Shown: positions 10,253-24,345 of the stretch, in pieces
How positions within the stretch are numbered: position 1 is the stretch's first letter
How the letters are laid out: every line of letters begins with the position of its first letter
Origin: Euonymus europaeus
Lineage: Eukaryota > Streptophyta > Magnoliopsida > Celastrales > Celastraceae
Length of the DNA stretch: 64,000 bases
Assembly: GCA_963580455.1 (NCBI GenBank)
Contig: OY756964.1
Span: 27,502,001-27,566,000, forward strand
Reading direction: 5' to 3'
Position numbers and translations under genes: made by a program
The notes under the pieces: model-generated
The model's database searches: none
What the model saw: the letters and a program-made list of their open reading frames with translations, nothing else
Told to the model about the DNA's origin: nothing

Positions 10253-13200
10253 GGTCTCGTTTCACCTAGTTAGCCGCGAAATGTGGTTTCTTTACGTAAA
10301 CGGTTTTATGAATATCTGTTGACTCCGACTTCTGAATTCGGTGATTTTTAGCTTGATTTCACACTACTTTTTGAGCTCTACCATCCTGGCGTTTCGGATT
10401 TTGATTTCAGAACTCGTGGCTAGTTGGTCTCGTTTCACCTAGTTAGCCGCGAAATGTGGTTTCTTTACGTAAACGGTTTTATGAATATCTGTTGACTCCG
10501 ACTTCTGAATTCGGTGATTTTTAGCTTGATTTCACACTACTTTTTGAGCTCTACAATCCTGGCGTTTCGGATTTTGATTTCAGAACTCGTGGCTAGTTGG
10601 TCTCGTTTCACCTAGTTAGCCGCGAAATGTGGTTTCTTTACGTAAACGGTTTTATGAATATCCGTTGACTCCGAGTTCTGAATTCGGTGATTTTTAGCTT
10701 GATTTACACTACTTTTCGAGCTCTACGATCCTGGCTTTTCGGATTTTGATATCAGAACTCGTGGCTAGTTGGTCTCGTTTCACCTAGTTAGCCGCGAAAT
10801 TTGGTTTCTTTACGTAAACGGTTTTATGAATATCCGTTGACTCCGAGTTCTGAATTCGGTTATTTTTAGCTTGATTTACACTACTTTTCGAGCTCTACGA
10901 TCCTGGCGTTTCGGATTTTGATTTCAGAACTCGTGGCTAGTTGGTCTCGTTTCACCTAGTTAGCCGCGAAATGTGGTTTCTTTACGTAAACGGTTTTATG
11001 AATATCCGTTGACTCCGAGTTCCGAATTCGGTGATTTTTAGCTTGATTTACACTACTTTTCGAGCTCTACGATCCTGGCATTTCGGATTTTGATATCAGA
11101 ACTCGTGGCTAGTTGGTCTCGTTTCACCTAGTTAGCCGCGAAATGTGGTTTCTTTACGTAAACGGTTTTACGAATATCCGTTGACTCCGAGTTCTGAATT
11201 CGGTGATTTTTAGCTGGATTTCACACTACTTTTCGAGCTCTGCGATCCTAGTGTTTCGGATTTTGATTTCAGAACTCTTGGCTAGTTGGTCTCGTTTCAC
11301 CAAGTTAGCCGCGAAATGTGGTTTCTTTACGTAAACGGTTTTATGAATATCCGTTGACTCCGTGTTCTGAATTCGGTGATTTTTAGCTTGATTTCACACT
11401 ACTTTTCGAGCTCTACGATCCTGGCGTTTCGGATTTTGATATCAGAACTCGTGGCTAGTTGGTCTCGTTTCACCTAGTTAGCCGCGAAATGTGGTTTCTT
11501 TACGTAAACGGTTTTACGAAAATCCGTTGACTCCGTGTTCTGAATTCGGTGATTTTTAGCTTGATGTCACACTACTTTTCTAGCTCTACGATCCTGGCAT
11601 TTCGGATTTTGATTTCAGAACTCGTGGCTAGTTGGTCTCGTTTCACCTAGTTAGCCGCGAAATGTGGTTTCTTTACGTAAACGGTTTTATGAATATCCGT
11701 TGACTCCGAGTTCTGAATTCGCTGATTTTTAGCTTGATTTCACACTACTTTTCGAGCTCTACGATCCTGGTGTTTCGGATTTTGATTTCAGAACTCTTGG
11801 CTAGTTGGTCTCGTTTCACCAAGTTAGCCGCGAAATGTGTTTTCTTTACGTAAACGGATTTATGAATATCCGTTGACTCCGAGTTCTGAATTCGGTGATT
11901 TTTAACTTGATTTCACACTACTTTTCGAGCTCTATGATCCTGGTGTTTCGGATTTTGATATCAGAACTCGTGGCTAGTTGGTCTCGTTTCACCTAGTTAG
12001 CCGCGAAATGTGGTTTCTTTACGTAAACGGTTTTATGAATATCTGTTGACTCCGACTTCTGAATTCGGTGATTTTTAGCTTGATTTCACACTACTTTTTG
12101 AGCTCTACAATCCTGGCATTTCGGATTTTGATTTCAGAACTCGTGGCTAGTTGGTCTCGTTTCACCTAGTTAGCCGCGAAATGTGGTTTCTTTACGTAAA
12201 CGGTTTTATGAATATCCGTTGACTCCGAGTTCTGAATTCGGTGATTTTTAGCTTGATTTACACTACTTTTCGAGCTCTACGATCCTGGCGTTTCGGATTT
12301 TGATATCAGAACTCGTGGCTAGTTGGTCTCGTTTCACCTAGTTAGCCGCGAAATGTGGTTTCTTTACGTAAACGGTTTTACGAATATCCGTTGACTCCGA
12401 GTTCTGAATTCGGTGATTTTTAGCTTGATTTCACACTACTTTTCTAGCTCTACGATCCTGGCGTTTCGGATTTTGATTTCAGAACTCGTGGCTAGTTGGT
12501 CTCGTTTCACCTAGTTAGCCGCGAAATGTGGTTTCTTTACGTAAACGGTTTTATGAATATCCGTTGACTCCGAGTTCTGAATTCGGTTATTTTTAGCTTG
12601 ATTTCACACTACTTTTCGGGCTCTACGATCCTGGCGTTTCGGATTTTGATTTCAGAACTCGTGGTTAGTTGGTCTCGTTTCACCTAGTTAGCCGCGAAAT
12701 GTGGTTTCTTTACGGAAACGGTTTTATGAATATCCGTTGACTCCGAGTTCTGAATTCGGTGATTTTTAGCTTGATTTCACACTACTTTTCGAGCTCTACG
12801 ATCCTGGCGTTTCGGATTTTGATTTTAGAACTCGTGCCTAGTTGGTCTCGTTTCACCAAGTTAGCCGCGAAATGTGGTTTCTTTACGCAAACGGTTTTAT
12901 GAATATCCGTTGACTCCGAGTTCTGAATTCGGTGATTTTTAGCTTGATTTCACACTACTTTTCGAGCTCTACGATCCTGGTGTTTCGGATTTTGATTTCA
13001 GAACTCTTGGCTAGTTGGTCTCGTTTCACCAAGTTAGCCGCGAAATGTGGTTTCTTTACGTAAACGGATTTATGAATATCCGTTGACTCCGAGTTCTGAA
13101 TTCGGTGATTTTTAGCTTGATTTCACACTACTTTTCGAGCTCTATGATCCTGGTGTTTCGGATTTTGATATCAGAACTCGTGGCTAGTTGGTCTCGTTTC

Positions 13201-16200
13201 ACCTAGTTAGCCGCGAAATGTGGTTTCTTTACGTAAACGGTTTTATGAATATCTGCTGACTCCGACTTTTGAATTCGGTGATTTTTAGCTTGATTTACAC
13301 TACTTTTCGAGCTCTACGATCCTGGCGTTTCGGATTTTGATATCAGAACTCGTGGCGAGTAGGTCTCGTTTCACCTAGTTAGCCGCGAAATGTGGTTTCT
13401 TTACGTAAACGGTTTTATGAATATCTGTTGACTCCGACTTCTGAATTCGGTGATTTTTAGCTTGATTTCACACTACTTTTTGAGCTCTACCATCCTGGCG
13501 TTTCGGATTTTGATTTCAGAACTCGTGGCTAGTTGGTCTCGTTTCACCTAGTTAGCCGCGAAATGTGGTTTCTTTACGTAAACGGTTTTATGAATATCTG
13601 TTGACTCCGACTTCTGAATTCGGTGATTTTTAGCTTGATTTCACACTACTTTTTGAGCTCTACAATCCTGGCGTTTCGGATTTTGATTTCAGAACTCGTG
13701 GCTAGTTGGTCTCGTTTCACCTAGTTAGCCGCGAAATGTGGTTTCTTTACGTAAACGGTTTTATGAATATCCGTTGACTCCGAGTTCTGAATTCGGTGAT
13801 TTTTAGCTTGATTTACACTACTTTTCGAGCTCTACGATCCTGGCTTTTCGGATTTTGATATCAGAACTCGTGGCTAGTTGGTCTCGTTTCACCTAGTTAG
13901 CCGCGAAATTTGGTTTCTTTACGTAAACGGTTTTATGAATATCCGTTGACTCCGAGTTCTGAATTCGGTTATTTTTAGCTTGATTTACACTACTTTTCGA
14001 GCTCTACGATCCTGGCGTTTCGGATTTTGATTTCAGAACTCGTGGCTAGTTGGTCTCGTTTCACCTAGTTAGCCGCGAAATGTGGTTTCTTTACGTAAAC
14101 GGTTTTATGAATATCCGTTGACTCCGAGTTCCGAATTCGGTGATTTTTAGCTTGATTTACACTACTTTTCGAGCTCTACGATCCTGGCATTTCGGATTTT
14201 GATATCAGAACTCGTGGCTAGTTGGTCTCGTTTCACCTAGTTAGCCGCGAAATGTGGTTTCTTTACGTAAACGGTTTTACGAATATCCGTTGACTCCGAG
14301 TTCTGAATTCGGTGATTTTTAGCTGGATTTCACACTACTTTTCGAGCTCTGCGATCCTAGTGTTTCGGATTTTGATTTCAGAACTCTTGGCTAGTTGGTC
14401 TCGTTTCACCAAGTTAGCCGCGAAATGTGGTTTCTTTACGTAAACGGTTTTATGAATATCCGTTGACTCCGTGTTCTGAATTCGGTGATTTTTAGCTTGA
14501 TTTCACACTACTTTTCGAGCTCTACGATCCTGGCGTTTCGGATTTTGATATCAGAACTCGTGGCTAGTTGGTCTCGTTTCACCTAGTTAGCCGCGAAATG
14601 TGGTTTCTTTACGTAAACGGTTTTACGAAAATCCGTTGACTCCGTGTTCTGAATTCGGTGATTTTTAGCTTGATGTCACACTACTTTTCTAGCTCTACGA
14701 TCCTGGCATTTCGGATTTTGATTTCAGAACTCGTGGCTAGTTGGTCTCGTTTCACCTAGTTAGCCGCGAAATGTGGTTTCTTTACGTAAACGGTTTTATG
14801 AATATCCGTTGACTCCGAGTTCTGAATTCGCTGATTTTTAGCTTGATTTCACACTACTTTTCGAGCTCTACGATCCTGGTGTTTCGGATTTTGATTTCAG
14901 AACTCTTGGCTAGTTGGTCTCGTTTCACCAAGTTAGCCGCGAAATGTGTTTTCTTTACGTAAACGGATTTATGAATATCCGTTGACTCCGAGTTCTGAAT
15001 TCGGTGATTTTTAACTTGATTTCACACTACTTTTCGAGCTCTATGATCCTGGTGTTTCGGATTTTGATATCAGAACTCGTGGCTAGTTGGTCTCGTTTCA
15101 CCTAGTTAGCCGCGAAATGTGGTTTCTTTACGTAAACGGTTTTATGAATATCTGTTGACTCCGACTTCTGAATTCGGTGATTTTTAGCTTGATTTCACAC
15201 TACTTTTTGAGCTCTACAATCCTGGCGTTTCGGATTTTGATTTCAGAACTCGTGGCTAGTTGGTCTCGTTTCACCTAGTTAGCCGCGAAATGTGGTTTCT
15301 TTACGTAAACGGTTTTATGAATATCCGTTGACTCCGAGTTCTGAATTCGGTGATTTTTAGCTTGATTTACACTACTTTTCGAGCTCTACGATCCTGGCGT
15401 TTCGGATTTTGATATCAGAACTCGTGGCTAGTTGGTCTCGTTTCACCTAGTTAGCCGCGAAATGTGGTTTCTTTACGTAAACGGTTTTACGAATATCCGT
15501 TGACTCCGAGTTCTGAATTCGGTGATTTTTAGCTTGATTTCACACTACTTTTCTAGCTCTACGATCCTGGCGTTTCGGATTTTGATTTCAGAACTCGTGG
15601 CTAGTTGGTCTCGTTTCACCTAGTTAGCCGCGAAATGTGGTTTCTTTACGTAAACGGTTTTATGAATATCCGTTGACTCCGAGTTCTGAATTCGGTTATT
15701 TTTAGCTTGATTTCACACTACTTTTCGGGCTCTACGATCCTGGCGTTTCGGATTTTGATTTCAGAACTCGTGGTTAGTTGGTCTCGTTTCACCTAGTTAG
15801 CCGCGAAATGTGGTTTCTTTACGGAAACGGTTTTATGAATATCCGTTGACTCCGAGTTCTGAATTCGGTGATTTTTAGCTTGATTTCACACTACTTTTCG
15901 AGCTCTACGATCCTGGCGTTTCGGATTTTGATTTTAGAACTCGTGCCTAGTTGGTCTCGTTTCACCAAGTTAGCCGCGAAATGTGGTTTCTTTACGCAAA
16001 CGGTTTTATGAATATCCGTTGACTCCGAGTTCTGAATTCGGTGATTTTTAGCTTGATTTCACACTACTTTTCGAGCTCTACGATCCTGGTGTTTCGGATT
16101 TTGATTTCAGAACTCTTGGCTAGTTGGTCTCGTTTCACCAAGTTAGCCGCGAAATGTGGTTTCTTTACGTAAACGGATTTATGAATATCCGTTGACTCCG

Positions 16201-19200
16201 AGTTCTGAATTCGGTGATTTTTAGCTTGATTTCACACTACTTTTCGAGCTCTATGATCCTGGTGTTTCGGATTTTGATATCAGAACTCGTGGCTAGTTGG
16301 TCTCGTTTCACCTAGTTAGCCGCGAAATGTGGTTTCTTTACGTAAACGGTTTTATGAATATCTGCTGACTCCGACTTTTGAATTCGGTGATTTTTAGCTT
16401 GATTTACACTACTTTTCGAGCTCTACGATCCTGGCGTTTCGGATTTTGATATCAGAACTCGTGGCGAGTAGGTCTCGTTTCACCTAGTTAGCCGCGAAAT
16501 GTGGTTTCTTTACGTAAACGGTTTTATGAATATCTGTTGACTCCGACTTCTGAATTCGGTGATTTTTAGCTTGATTTCACACTACTTTTTGAGCTCTACC
16601 ATCCTGGCGTTTCGGATTTTGATTTCAGAACTCGTGGCTAGTTGGTCTCGTTTCACCTAGTTAGCCGCGAAATGTGGTTTCTTTACGTAAACGGTTTTAT
16701 GAATATCTGTTGACTCCGACTTCTGAATTCGGTGATTTTTAGCTTGATTTCACACTACTTTTTGAGCTCTACAATCCTGGCGTTTCGGATTTTGATTTCA
16801 GAACTCGTGGCTAGTTGGTCTCGTTTCACCTAGTTAGCCGCGAAATGTGGTTTCTTTACGTAAACGGTTTTATGAATATCCGTTGACTCCGAGTTCTGAA
16901 TTCGGTGATTTTTAGCTTGATTTACACTACTTTTCGAGCTCTACGATCCTGGCTTTTCGGATTTTGATATCAGAACTCGTGGCTAGTTGGTCTCGTTTCA
17001 CCTAGTTAGCCGCGAAATTTGGTTTCTTTACGTAAACGGTTTTATGAATATCCGTTGACTCCGAGTTCTGAATTCGGTTATTTTTAGCTTGATTTACACT
17101 ACTTTTCGAGCTCTACGATCCTGGCGTTTCGGATTTTGATTTCAGAACTCGTGGCTAGTTGGTCTCGTTTCACCTAGTTAGCCGCGAAATGTGGTTTCTT
17201 TACGTAAACGGTTTTATGAATATCCGTTGACTCCGAGTTCCGAATTCGGTGATTTTTAGCTTGATTTACACTACTTTTCGAGCTCTACGATCCTGGCATT
17301 TCGGATTTTGATATCAGAACTCGTGGCTAGTTGGTCTCGTTTCACCTAGTTAGCCGCGAAATGTGGTTTCTTTACGTAAACGGTTTTACGAATATCCGTT
17401 GACTCCGAGTTCTGAATTCGGTGATTTTTAGCTGGATTTCACACTACTTTTCGAGCTCTGCGATCCTAGTGTTTCGGATTTTGATTTCAGAACTCTTGGC
17501 TAGTTGGTCTCGTTTCACCAAGTTAGCCGCGAAATGTGGTTTCTTTACGTAAACGGTTTTATGAATATCCGTTGACTCCGTGTTCTGAATTCGGTGATTT
17601 TTAGCTTGATTTCACACTACTTTTCGAGCTCTACGATCCTGGCGTTTCGGATTTTGATATCAGAACTCGTGGCTAGTTGGTCTCGTTTCACCTAGTTAGC
17701 CGCGAAATGTGGTTTCTTTACGTAAACGGTTTTACGAAAATCCGTTGACTCCGTGTTCTGAATTCGGTGATTTTTAGCTTGATGTCACACTACTTTTCTA
17801 GCTCTACGATCCTGGCATTTCGGATTTTGATTTCAGAACTCGTGGCTAGTTGGTCTCGTTTCACCTAGTTAGCCGCGAAATGTGGTTTCTTTACGTAAAC
17901 GGTTTTATGAATATCCGTTGACTCCGAGTTCTGAATTCGCTGATTTTTAGCTTGATTTCACACTACTTTTCGAGCTCTACGATCCTGGTGTTTCGGATTT
18001 TGATTTCAGAACTCTTGGCTAGTTGGTCTCGTTTCACCAAGTTAGCCGCGAAATGTGTTTTCTTTACGTAAACGGATTTATGAATATCCGTTGACTCCGA
18101 GTTCTGAATTCGGTGATTTTTAACTTGATTTCACACTACTTTTCGAGCTCTATGATCCTGGTGTTTCGGATTTTGATATCAGAACTCGTGGCTAGTTGGT
18201 CTCGTTTCACCTAGTTAGCCGCGAAATGTGGTTTCTTTACGTAAACGGTTTTATGAATATCTGTTGACTCCGACTTCTGAATTCGGTGATTTTTAGCTTG
18301 ATTTCACACTACTTTTTGAGCTCTACAATCCTGGCGTTTCGGATTTTGATTTCAGAACTCGTGGCTAGTTGGTCTCGTTTCACCTAGTTAGCCGCGAAAT
18401 GTGGTTTCTTTACGTAAACGGTTTTATGAATATCCGTTGACTCCGAGTTCTGAATTCGGTGATTTTTAGCTTGATTTACACTACTTTTCGAGCTCTACGA
18501 TCCTGGCGTTTCGGATTTTGATATCAGAACTCGTGGCTAGTTGGTCTCGTTTCACCTAGTTAGCCGCGAAATGTGGTTTCTTTACGTAAACGGTTTTACG
18601 AATATCCGTTGACTCCGAGTTCTGAATTCGGTGATTTTTAGCTTGATTTCACACTACTTTTCTAGCTCTACGATCCTGGCGTTTCGGATTTTGATTTCAG
18701 AACTCGTGGCTAGTTGGTCTCGTTTCACCTAGTTAGCCGCGAAATGTGGTTTCTTTACGTAAACGGTTTTATGAATATCCGTTGACTCCGAGTTCTGAAT
18801 TCGGTTATTTTTAGCTTGATTTCACACTACTTTTCGGGCTCTACGATCCTGGCGTTTCGGATTTTGATTTCAGAACTCGTGGTTAGTTGGTCTCGTTTCA
18901 CCTAGTTAGCCGCGAAATGTGGTTTCTTTACGGAAACGGTTTTATGAATATCCGTTGACTCCGAGTTCTGAATTCGGTGATTTTTAGCTTGATTTCACAC
19001 TACTTTTCGAGCTCTACGATCCTGGCGTTTCGGATTTTGATTTTAGAACTCGTGCCTAGTTGGTCTCGTTTCACCAAGTTAGCCGCGAAATGTGGTTTCT
19101 TTACGCAAACGGTTTTATGAATATCCGTTGACTCCGAGTTCTGAATTCGGTGATTTTTAGCTTGATTTCACACTACTTTTCGAGCTCTACGATCCTGGTG

Positions 19201-22200
19201 TTTCGGATTTTGATTTCAGAACTCTTGGCTAGTTGGTCTCGTTTCACCAAGTTAGCCGCGAAATGTGGTTTCTTTACGTAAACGGATTTATGAATATCCG
19301 TTGACTCCGAGTTCTGAATTCGGTGATTTTTAGCTTGATTTCACACTACTTTTCGAGCTCTATGATCCTGGTGTTTCGGATTTTGATATCAGAACTCGTG
19401 GCTAGTTGGTCTCGTTTCACCTAGTTAGCCGCGAAATGTGGTTTCTTTACGTAAACGGTTTTATGAATATCTGCTGACTCCGACTTTTGAATTCGGTGAT
19501 TTTTAGCTTGATTTACACTACTTTTCGAGCTCTACGATCCTGGCGTTTCGGATTTTGATATCAGAACTCGTGGCGAGTAGGTCTCGTTTCACCTAGTTAG
19601 CCGCGAAATGTGGTTTCTTTACGTAAACGGTTTTATGAATATCTGTTGACTCCGACTTCTGAATTCGGTGATTTTTAGCTTGATTTCACACTACTTTTTG
19701 AGCTCTACCATCCTGGCGTTTCGGATTTTGATTTCAGAACTCGTGGCTAGTTGGTCTCGTTTCACCTAGTTAGCCGCGAAATGTGGTTTCTTTACGTAAA
19801 CGGTTTTATGAATATCTGTTGACTCCGACTTCTGAATTCGGTGATTTTTAGCTTGATTTCACACTACTTTTTGAGCTCTACAATCCTGGCGTTTCGGATT
19901 TTGATTTCAGAACTCGTGGCTAGTTGGTCTCGTTTCACCTAGTTAGCCGCGAAATGTGGTTTCTTTACGTAAACGGTTTTATGAATATCCGTTGACTCCG
20001 AGTTCTGAATTCGGTGATTTTTAGCTTGATTTACACTACTTTTCGAGCTCTACGATCCTGGCTTTTCGGATTTTGATATCAGAACTCGTGGCTAGTTGGT
20101 CTCGTTTCACCTAGTTAGCCGCGAAATTTGGTTTCTTTACGTAAACGGTTTTATGAATATCCGTTGACTCCGAGTTCTGAATTCGGTTATTTTTAGCTTG
20201 ATTTACACTACTTTTCGAGCTCTACGATCCTGGCGTTTCGGATTTTGATTTCAGAACTCGTGGCTAGTTGGTCTCGTTTCACCTAGTTAGCCGCGAAATG
20301 TGGTTTCTTTACGTAAACGGTTTTATGAATATCCGTTGACTCCGAGTTCCGAATTCGGTGATTTTTAGCTTGATTTACACTACTTTTCGAGCTCTACGAT
20401 CCTGGCATTTCGGATTTTGATATCAGAACTCGTGGCTAGTTGGTCTCGTTTCACCTAGTTAGCCGCGAAATGTGGTTTCTTTACGTAAACGGTTTTACGA
20501 ATATCCGTTGACTCCGAGTTCTGAATTCGGTGATTTTTAGCTGGATTTCACACTACTTTTCGAGCTCTGCGATCCTAGTGTTTCGGATTTTGATTTCAGA
20601 ACTCTTGGCTAGTTGGTCTCGTTTCACCAAGTTAGCCGCGAAATGTGGTTTCTTTACGTAAACGGTTTTATGAATATCCGTTGACTCCGTGTTCTGAATT
20701 CGGTGATTTTTAGCTTGATTTCACACTACTTTTCGAGCTCTACGATCCTGGCGTTTCGGATTTTGATATCAGAACTCGTGGCTAGTTGGTCTCGTTTCAC
20801 CTAGTTAGCCGCGAAATGTGGTTTCTTTACGTAAACGGTTTTACGAAAATCCGTTGACTCCGTGTTCTGAATTCGGTGATTTTTAGCTTGATGTCACACT
20901 ACTTTTCTAGCTCTACGATCCTGGCATTTCGGATTTTGATTTCAGAACTCGTGGCTAGTTGGTCTCGTTTCACCTAGTTAGCCGCGAAATGTGGTTTCTT
21001 TACGTAAACGGTTTTATGAATATCCGTTGACTCCGAGTTCTGAATTCGCTGATTTTTAGCTTGATTTCACACTACTTTTCGAGCTCTACGATCCTGGTGT
21101 TTCGGATTTTGATTTCAGAACTCTTGGCTAGTTGGTCTCGTTTCACCAAGTTAGCCGCGAAATGTGTTTTCTTTACGTAAACGGATTTATGAATATCCGT
21201 TGACTCCGAGTTCTGAATTCGGTGATTTTTAACTTGATTTCACACTACTTTTCGAGCTCTATGATCCTGGTGTTTCGGATTTTGATATCAGAACTCGTGG
21301 CTAGTTGGTCTCGTTTCACCTAGTTAGCCGCGAAATGTGGTTTCTTTACGTAAACGGTTTTATGAATATCTGTTGACTCCGACTTCTGAATTCGGTGATT
21401 TTTAGCTTGATTTCACACTACTTTTTGAGCTCTACAATCCTGGCGTTTCGGATTTTGATTTCAGAACTCGTGGCTAGTTGGTCTCGTTTCACCTAGTTAG
21501 CCGCGAAATGTGGTTTCTTTACGTAAACGGTTTTATGAATATCCGTTGACTCCGAGTTCTGAATTCGGTGATTTTTAGCTTGATTTACACTACTTTTCGA
21601 GCTCTACGATCCTGGCGTTTCGGATTTTGATATCAGAACTCGTGGCTAGTTGGTCTCGTTTCACCTAGTTAGCCGCGAAATGTGGTTTCTTTACGTAAAC
21701 GGTTTTACGAATATCCGTTGACTCCGAGTTCTGAATTCGGTGATTTTTAGCTTGATTTCACACTACTTTTCTAGCTCTACGATCCTGGCGTTTCGGATTT
21801 TGATTTCAGAACTCGTGGCTAGTTGGTCTCGTTTCACCTAGTTAGCCGCGAAATGTGGTTTCTTTACGTAAACGGTTTTATGAATATCCGTTGACTCCGA
21901 GTTCTGAATTCGGTTATTTTTAGCTTGATTTCACACTACTTTTCGGGCTCTACGATCCTGGCGTTTCGGATTTTGATTTCAGAACTCGTGGTTAGTTGGT
22001 CTCGTTTCACCTAGTTAGCCGCGAAATGTGGTTTCTTTACGGAAACGGTTTTATGAATATCCGTTGACTCCGAGTTCTGAATTCGGTGATTTTTAGCTTG
22101 ATTTCACACTACTTTTCGAGCTCTACGATCCTGGCGTTTCGGATTTTGATTTTAGAACTCGTGCCTAGTTGGTCTCGTTTCACCAAGTTAGCCGCGAAAT

Positions 22201-22623
22201 GTGGTTTCTTTACGCAAACGGTTTTATGAATATCCGTTGACTCCGAGTTCTGAATTCGGTGATTTTTAGCTTGATTTCACACTACTTTTCGAGCTCTACG
22301 ATCCTGGTGTTTCGGATTTTGATTTCAGAACTCTTGGCTAGTTGGTCTCGTTTCACCAAGTTAGCCGCGAAATGTGGTTTCTTTACGTAAACGGATTTAT
22401 GAATATCCGTTGACTCCGAGTTCTGAATTCGGTGATTTTTAGCTTGATTTCACACTACTTTTCGAGCTCTATGATCCTGGTGTTTCGGATTTTGATATCA
22501 GAACTCGTGGCTAGTTGGTCTCGTTTCACCTAGTTAGCCGCGAAATGTGGTTTCTTTACGTAAACGGTTTTATGAATATCTGCTGACTCCGACTTTTGAA
22601 TTCGGTGATTTTTAGCTTGATTT
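10253..22623. repeat. 18-unit HOR, 3,109 bp, about 3.98 copies
   Basis: Every diagnostic variant checked recurs at exactly 3,109 bp: ccatcctggc at 10,381, 13,490, 16,599 and 19,708; atctgctgac at 13,251, 16,360, 19,469 and 22,578. The period is 18 units: thirteen of 173 bp and five of 172 bp with gatttacac in place of gatttcacac. Other private markers are agctggattt with tgcgatcctag, cgtgttctg, gatgtcacac, tttctagctc, cgggctctac, acggaaacgg, ctcgtgcctag and acgcaaacgg. The only copy difference I noticed is at 12,118 (a; g in later copies). The right limit falls near 22,623, where gatttacac would be expected but gatttcacac appears. Such identity implies very recent amplification or ongoing homogenisation. 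Confidence 0.95.
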
Positions 22624-24345
22624 CACACTACTTTTTGAGCTCTACGATCCTGGCATTTCGGATTTTGATTTCAGAACTCGTGGCTAGTTGGTCTCGTTTC
22701 ACCTAGTTAGCCGCGAAATGTGGTTTCTTTACGTAAACGGTTTTATGAATATCCGTTGACTCCGAGTTCTGAATTCGGTGATTTTTAGCTTGATTTACAC
22801 TACTTTTCGAGCTCTACGATCCTGGCGTTTCGGATTTTGATATCAGAACTCGTGGCTAGTAGGTCTCGTTTCACCTAGTTAGCCGCGAAATGTGGTTTCT
22901 TTACGTAAACGGTTTTACGAATATCCGTTGACTCCGAGTTCTGAATTCGGTGATTTTTAGCTTGATTTCACACTAATTTTCGAGCTCTACGATCCTGGTG
23001 TTTCGGATTTTGATTTCAAAACTCGTGGCTAGTTGGTATCGTTTCACCTAGTTAGCCGCGAAATGTGGTTTCTTTACGTAAACGGTTTTATGAATATCCG
23101 TTGACTCCGAGTTCTGAATTCGGTGATTTTTAGCTTGATTTACACTACTTTTCGAGCTCTACGATCCTGGCGTTTCGGATTTTGATATCAGAACTCGTGG
23201 CTAGTAGGTCTCGTTTCACCTAGTTAGCCGCGAAATGTGGTTTCTTTACGTAAACGGTTTTACGAATATCCGTTCACTCCGAGTTCTGAATTCGGTGATT
23301 TTTAGCTTGATTTCACACTACTTTTTGAGCTCTACGATCCTGCCGTTTCGGATTTTGATTTCAGAACTCGTGGCTAGTTGGTCTCGTTTCACCTAGTTAG
23401 CCGCGAAATGTGGTTTCTTTACGTAAACGGTTTTATGAATATCCGTTGACTCCGAGTTCTGAATTCGGTTATTTTTAGCTTGATTTCACACTACTTTTCG
23501 AGCTCTACGATCCTGGCGTTTCGGATTTTGATTTCAGAACTCGTGGCTAGTTGGTCTCGTTTCACCTAGTTAGCCGCGAAATGTGGTTTCTTTACGTAAA
23601 CGGTTTTATGAATATCCGTTGACTCCGAGTTCTGAATTCAGTTATTTTTAGCTTGATTTCACACTAATTTTCGAGCTCTACGATCCTGGCGTTTCGGATT
23701 TTGATTTCAGAACTCGTGGGTAGTTGGTCTCGTTTCACCTAGTTAGCCGCGAAATGTGGTTTCTTTACGTAAACGGTTTTATGAATATCCGTTGACTCCG
23801 AGTTCTGAATTCGGTGATTTTTAACTTGATTTCACACTACTTTTTGAGCTCTACGATCGTGGCATTTCGGATTTTGATTTCAGAACTCGTGGCTAGTTGG
23901 TCTCGTCTCACATATTTAGCCGCGCAATGTGGTTTCTTTACGTAAACGGATTTATGAATATCCGTTGACTCCGAGTTCTGAATTCGGTGATTTTTAGCTT
24001 GATTTCACACTACTTTTCGAGCTCTACGATCCTGGCATTTTGGATTTTGATTTCAGAACTCGTGGCTAGTTGGTCTCGTTTCACCTATTTAGCAGCGCAA
24101 TGTGGTTTCTTTACGTAAACGGTTTTATGAATATCTGTTGACTCCGAGTTCTGAATTCGGTGATTTTTAGCTTGATTTCACACTACTTTTCGAGCTCTAC
24201 GATCCTGGCATTTCGGATTTTGATTTCAGAACTCGTGGCTAGTTGGTCTCGTTTCACCTAGTTAGCCGCGAAATGTGGTTTCTTTACGTAAACGGTTTTA
24301 TGAATATCCGTTGACTCCGAGTTCTGAATTCGGTGATTTTTAGCT
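22624..24345. repeat. Ten-unit segment B, first copy
   Basis: Monomers here differ from the 18-unit HOR: cactaattttcgagc with tcaaaactcg and ttggtatcg (from 22,971), a ccgttcactcc unit with cctgccg, aattcagttattt, actcgtgggtag, and gtctcgtctcacata. The same series recurs 4,665 bp downstream (for example cactaatttt at 22,971 and 27,636). The segment ends near 24,345, where HOR-type sequence resumes. Confidence 0.85.

Noticed and set aside
10253..22623. LTR retrotransposon or other mobile element as the cause of the 3.1-kb periodicity
   Set aside because: The 3,109-bp unit resolves completely into 18 satellite monomers with no inserted DNA, terminal repeats or coding sequence.
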